Shown: positions 59,091 through 64,000 of the stretch, piece by piece
How positions within the stretch are numbered: the stretch's first letter is position 1
How the letters are laid out: every line of letters starts with the position of its first letter
Assembly: GCF_964275005.1 (NCBI RefSeq)
Contig: NC_092686.1
Span: 11,219,032 to 11,283,031 of the forward strand
Reading direction: 5' to 3'
Length of the DNA stretch: 64,000 nucleotides
Origin: Diadema setosum
Taxonomy: Eukaryota > Echinodermata > Echinoidea > Diadematoida > Diadematidae
Notes under the pieces: model-generated
Seen by the model: only the letters and a program-made list of their open reading frames with translations
Told to the model about the DNA's origin: nothing
Database searches by the model: none
Position numbers and translations under genes: made by a program

Positions 59091-60622
59091 TTCTGAGGTT
59101 ACTGTAGATGTGGCTGAAGATTCCGTTGTAGTTTCAGGCAGAGTTGTTGTTTTGCCTCTTGTTGGCACCTGAGATGGACTTGAACGCAGTATTACTGAAG
59201 AGTCACCTCGGCCTCCTGATCGATATTTTGGTGTTACTGTGATGTTACGTGTTGACTCAGAAGTGGAAGGTGGAATACTTGTATCATGAGGGACTGTGCT
59301 AGGAATTGTACTTGTGGCATCACTTGTTGCTGCAACTTGTGTTGTGGTCAGTACATTGGTTGTCTCAAAACTGGCTGAGGTGAGAATTGTGGTTGCAATA
59401 TCAGTAATTGTTCCAACTTGTGTTGTTTCTAACAGGTGTGTTGTCTCAGGTTCTAAAGTGGAAAATGCAGTGTTGCTTTCTGAAGTGGGTGAGCTTGGAA
59501 TTGCAGTTGTGATATAACTAGTTGCTGCAACTTCTGTAGTTAGTAGGAGTGTTGTCTCAGGCTTTAAAGTGGATAATGCAGTTTCACTTCCAGAAGTGGC
59601 TGAGCTAGGAATAGGAGTTGTGACATTGCTAGTTGCTAGAACTTGTGTTGTTGGCCCAGGCTCTGATGTGGAAACAAGAGCTTTGCTTTCAGGAGAAGCT
59701 GTATCTGAAACTACAGCTGTGATGATAGAAGTTGCCTCAACTTGTGATGTAGTTCCTGCTTGAGATGTCTCAAGCTCAGAAGGGACTGTTTGAGTTTCTG
59801 TTGTGGCATGGGCTGTGCTGGGAGTTGGTGTTGTGACAATGGCAGTTGCTACAACCTCGGTTGTCATTCCCCGGTCTATAATCCCAGACTCTGTGGTGGA
59901 TGTTAAACCTTTGTTTTCAGGAAAGGTTGTATCTGGAACCACAGCCGTGACAATGGAAGTTCCTGCAATTTGAGTCGTCATCACCATGTTAGTTGTCTCC
60001 AGCTCTGAAGGGGAAGGCTGAGCTTCTGCTCTGGAGTGGGCTGTGCTAGAAGTTGCGGTTGTGACAACAGTAGATTCTGCAACTTGGGTTGTCATCCCTT
60101 GGTGTATAGTCCTAGACTCTGGAGTGGATGCTAAGTCTATGCTCCCAGGAATAGTTGTATCTGGAACCACAGCTGTGATAACAGAAGTTGCTGCAACTTG
60201 AGTTGTCATCCCTTGGTGTGTAGTCCTAGACTCGGGAGTGGATGCTGAATCTTTGCTCCCAGGAATAGTTGTGTCTGGAACCACAGCTGTGATAACAGAA
60301 GTTGCTGCAACATGTGTTGTCGTCCCTAGATGTCTTGTCTCAGCAGCTGAAGTAGAGGCTGGAGCATTGCTTTCAAGAGGAGGTGAATCTGAAATCACAT
60401 CTGTGACAATATAAGTTGCTGCAACTTGTGGTGTAGTCCCTGGGTGAGTTGTCTCACTTGCATTTATATAAGTTACTGCAGTATTCAATGAATCTATTGG
60501 TGTTTCAGAGGTTGAATTTACTAATTGGGTTGACAAAGACGTTGAAATGGCAGATGTTGCATTACTGTGGGATGATGCATCTGATGTGGATGACTGAGGT
60601 GATGTGCTGTCAGTTGTAGGCT
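59091..60622 (-). CDS. Mucin-like membrane protein, large Ser/Thr repeat exon
   Basis: This 1532-nt exon is open in one frame from acceptor TTTTTATCAG (60623) to donor GTGAGT (59090). It begins with two bases of a split Glu codon and encodes about 510 residues rich in Ser, Thr, Ala, Val and Pro. After a Ser-rich start (PTTDSTSPQSSTSDASSHSN) come about 11 repeats of near 38 residues with the core TTQVAATSVITAVVPDTT. The composition predicts a densely O-glycosylated, extended extracellular region, as in membrane mucins. Upstream exons, including the signal peptide, lie beyond the window. The frame continues past the donor to a stop at 59034, but that extension (TTCLKSRDAACLKQEI) is not repeat-like, and the donor joins in phase with the next exon. 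Confidence 0.85.
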
Positions 60623-60679
60623 CTGATAAAAAGCAAAACAAAACAACAATAGTACATCATTACAAACATATGCCTTTAA

Positions 60680-61178
60680 GGGGAATGATACCCTCAGAAA
60701 TACAAACAAGGATTGTGTGAATGTTGTATTAGTAGAAGACTGATCAGTGAAGTTTGAGGAAAATCAGACAATCTGTTCAAAAGTTAATGAAATTTTTAAG
60801 TTTCAGTGCTGTGACATCATTGCATGATGACATGAAAATGGGATATAAAGAGAAATCCACAGAATTCAATCTTATGAAAAGTGCTCATTCCCTCTACTTG
60901 ATGATGACAAGTTAAGGACCATGTCATTCCTCCTGCTTTCTGAAAGAGGAAAGTCAGGCACTCTATCACTATACTAGAGAAATGAACAGTTGAATTTTCT
61001 ATTCATCTTTAAACTTAAACTCTTTTCATCCAGCGATGGTGACACCAACACTTCACAATTTCATAACTTTTGAATTAATTGTTTGATTTTCCTCTAACTT
61101 CACTGATTGTTCTGCTTACATTATATATTGCTGCACTTACTTCATCTACATACAGCTGTATTTACGTATCATTCCCCT
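60680..61178. mobile_element. Palindromic TTAA MITE, family A-related, old copy
   Basis: The ends GGGGAATGATAC...GTATCATTCCCC are inverted repeats. The left flank is TTAA (60676-60679) and the right is TTCA. The interior keeps CAGTGAAGTTTGAGGAAAATC and its complement at the other arm, but is more diverged than copies 2-4. Confidence 0.8.
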
Positions 61179-63314
61179 TCAAAGCATTGTATCTGAAATA
61201 TCTTTCTACATATTTTTTTTTTCGTTACTCCAGCTTAAAAATAAATTATCACTTCCCAAATTCATTCATTTATCTATACAAGAAAACAAGCATGATATCC
61301 TTAAAAAAAACCCAGTACAAAACATGACTTTTCATTTATGGATAATAATCAAATTTAATCTTGACACCATCAAAAATGTCCAAAAATGTAAACACTGGTA
61401 CTTTACAGCCATGTGTGAATGAATCCAAAATACCCAAAACTGAACAGCACTTCGTGTTTCATTTTCATGCATAGTCTTTCATAATTTTTAATTGCACAGC
61501 TAAAGTCAATACAACTGTAAGTCAAAATTTATACTCTGGCTCTGACTAGATTTCATTAGGTATTCAATTTTGTAGTATTCAAGAGTTTCATGAAAATCAA
61601 CCAGTTCACCAGTAGCATAGTTGAACAAAGTAATTTCTGGTTGGTTTTTGGAGTTTAAGTATCTTTCTCTTTGTTTTCCTCTTCTGGTTGAATTCAACTC
61701 TCCATGCAGGAATAGGAGGGGGTGGGTTGGGGTGGGTCCATGAAGGAAAAGGGCATTTGAAATCCATATTTGGTCAGCGAAACACATTTTACACACATTA
61801 AAATCAATGGAAAATTACAAAAATTGAAGTAACAAATAAAAACGAGATATGAAACTCGTCACTGTGAGGACGAGTTAGGTGATACGCTGGGGTCATCAGA
61901 TGTCGGTCATCTGTGATCGACAAAGAAAAGAATGTGATATAGCACCTTGAAGTTATATTGAGATATTTAGTTGAACTTTTTGTGGACCTACATTATTCAG
62001 ATCATTTTTTTTCTGTCACACAAACTTAGTGGAAATTCTGTGCGTGTGCGACTAAGTCGATTTACAGGCTTTTGAGTACATAGGGCTACAGTGTATTCAC
62101 CCAGTGATCCTCGACACGAACAAATTAAACATGACGAGTGTTTTAATAATCATCTTGGTATTAACATTGGCCTTTTAAAACATCACCTTTGACACTTATT
62201 CACATAACCAATATGATTCCCTCTAATCTTGTTACCATAATTGGTCAGTTCAGAGAGCTCTTACAGCTACAAGCCTGTGAGATTTACCAGCAGTACAAGC
62301 AATGAAGCCTCCCATACAAAACAAAGGCATATAGAGCAAGTGTGTCTGTTTACATGAGAATGTGATTTATACCTGGACGAATATTAAATGGCATTACCTC
62401 AATTGAGGAAAAAAGGGCAAAAGAAAAACTGAAGACTTTGTTCAAAAAAAAAACGATAAGTCCATTTTTGACGACTTTGAAGTACGGTCTCTGTCATAGA
62501 GTACAAAATAATACCTTTTAAATGATATATTGGTCACTACATAGTAAAGGTACATTTTTGAAGTAATGGTCAGAAGAAGTAAAAACTTTATTATCCTCCT
62601 TATTTTTCTTTACCTTTAATCGCAAATATCTCCATTTGGCAAATATGGTCTTATCGGTTTTTGCAAACAAACTCTTCAACTATTCTTGCTTATCATCCTA
62701 TAAGGTTATTCTAAAATTTCACGTGCCAAAACGTACGGCTCCTGCGAAAGAGACGGCGTCTTTAACCATGTAACTGTAGGTCTCCTCCAACCAAGAGTAG
62801 TGAACGTAAGCTAATACATTAATGATAATTTATTTGACGATCCCACGTTATAGACACACATTCAAAGGGGACAATTAGAAGTGGAAGGAGTGCTTAATCG
62901 TCTCATTAATTCCTGATCAATGACACCCCTACATACAGGCATACCATAATTTCGCATCTAAAATCAAAGGTATAGGTCTCATGCACCATTACTTGTATAG
63001 TGCATAAACTTTGCTTTGTAAGCTATGAGTAAAACGTGTCGTAACATAATTCTGTAATACCATCAGCAGTGATTAACATACAACCTGTAGTAAAGAAGAA
63101 AGATATATCAAATTGAACGCCTAGAACCTAACCAGGGGGATTATAGCATTATACTCGATTCTTTACTGCCAAGATGCCAACAACACCCATCACCCATGGC
63201 TACGAATAGAGAAGCAGCCATGGTGAAAATAAAGATTTGCTTTTTTATAGGCAGAATGACACACAACCCCTTCAAACACACTGTACTTGGCTGTGTGTGT
63301 CATGAAAGAGCTCT

Positions 63315-63875
63315 TAACTAATACTAAACAGTGTATACCTTCCACTCATGTGGCACGAGATGCCTCTATAGCAACAGATAGCCAGTCAACAACTCCGATA
63401 GACGAGCAATAACAACCTGAAATTTCAAAGAGATGAGCGACAGCCTCCGACAAAAAAAAAGGGGGGAACTTGAGTGACTGTGTGTCGTGGGGTAGTATAC
63501 TTGATAAGATAATACGATAAATGACATCGCCGATCAGAATAAAGCTGAACTGCCAAAAGAAAAACAAAGAAAGAGAGAGAAAAAAAATGATAGCGTCCTG
63601 CAGGTCACGAACATCTCGTCCTAAGGTAGTGCATAATGACCATGCAGCGCGCTAAGCGACTATAAAGCCACACGGCTGTCCCGAAGATTGGATGTGAAAT
63701 TTATATCTTTATACCATTTACAACATGAAATAGTTCATTACTACTACTAAACAGTGATGCCTTCCACTCATGTGGCACAAGATACCTCTATAGCAACATA
63801 AAATCTGTCTACAACTTCGTTATTGGCTCAAACATTAACAACCTGGAATTTCAAAGAGATGAGCGAGACGCCATA
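63315..63875 (+). repeat. Pair of dispersed direct repeats about 130 bp long
   Basis: CCTTCCACTCATGTGGCAC...CCTCTATAGCAAC...TTTCAAAGAGATGAGCGA occurs at 63319-63436 and again at 63740-63869, about 420 bp apart and about 80-90 percent similar. The sequence between them is unique. They may be two ends or two copies of one element. Confidence 0.75.
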
Positions 63876-64000
63876 CACCTGGACTAGAGTTATTCAATTC
63901 AGCGCCCATTCCTGCAAGTTATTTAAATGTACATGTTCCTACCTATCCTGTTACAGTATAACACTAACCAATGAAGAGAAAAGGAAAGAGCAAACCAAAT

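Larger units (their letters stand above)
60623..64000 (-). other. Intron or 5' region of the mucin-like gene
   Basis: No further exon could be supported up to the window edge. The exon at 60622 needs a donor ending with one spare base, which must lie at higher coordinates. Outside the MITE at 60680-61178 and the direct repeat at 63.3-63.9 kb nothing is recognised. Confidence 0.5.

Noticed and set aside
61506-61796. 96-residue minus-strand frame as a 5' exon of the mucin-like gene
   Set aside because: No signal peptide and no donor of the required phase; composition looks non-coding.

Overview
This is a eukaryotic, AT-rich, repeat-dominated window. It contains one recognisable host gene, incomplete at its 5' end, and many nested mobile elements. 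The long G/C homopolymers, the TTAA-flanked palindromic MITEs, the CR1/L2-type LINEs and a deuterostome-style mucin-like receptor suggest a marine invertebrate. A sea urchin or related echinoderm is my best guess, from general impression only; amphioxus or a hemichordate is not excluded.

Layout. 1-6 kb holds a tandem array cut by the window edge, a palindromic TTAA MITE, a polypurine tract and a hairpin MITE. At 6.0-11.9 kb three elements are nested: a hAT-like element with CAGTGGCGTATC ends contains a nearly complete CR1/Jockey-group LINE (endonuclease plus reverse transcriptase), whose 3' UTR contains a TTAA MITE. At 12.4-15 kb lie an L2-like LINE 3' fragment and a decayed relative of the first LINE. 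15-25 kb is non-coding with MITEs and microsatellites. At 25.3-28.9 kb a 1.9 kb element with arms built of 15-bp GTCTA repeats sits inside a TTAA MITE, which itself abuts a tandemly duplicated third TTAA element.

The host gene is on the minus strand from beyond the right edge to 33437. Five exons join in compatible phases: 60622-59091, 58023-57940, 56588-56402, 35085-35012 and 34312-33437. They encode about 917 residues of a single-pass membrane protein: a Ser/Thr-rich repeat region, a small conserved-looking extracellular module ending in a furin-type RKRR site, a second Thr-rich stalk, one transmembrane helix and a 78-residue tail ending in the PDZ ligand DTHL. The signal peptide exon is not in the window.

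The 21.3 kb intron (35086-56401) carries a TA-flanked MITE, a 1 kb element with TAACAGCGCTGTTA-type subterminal repeats, another TTAA MITE, an almost identical 420-bp triplication, a 668-bp TIR element, and a 71-bp tandem array organised as a six-unit higher-order repeat. The shorter introns hold a TIR element and a tRNA-derived SINE with an unusual long inverted repeat. No structural RNA gene, CRISPR array or second convincing protein gene was seen. All boundaries come from reading the sequence by eye.
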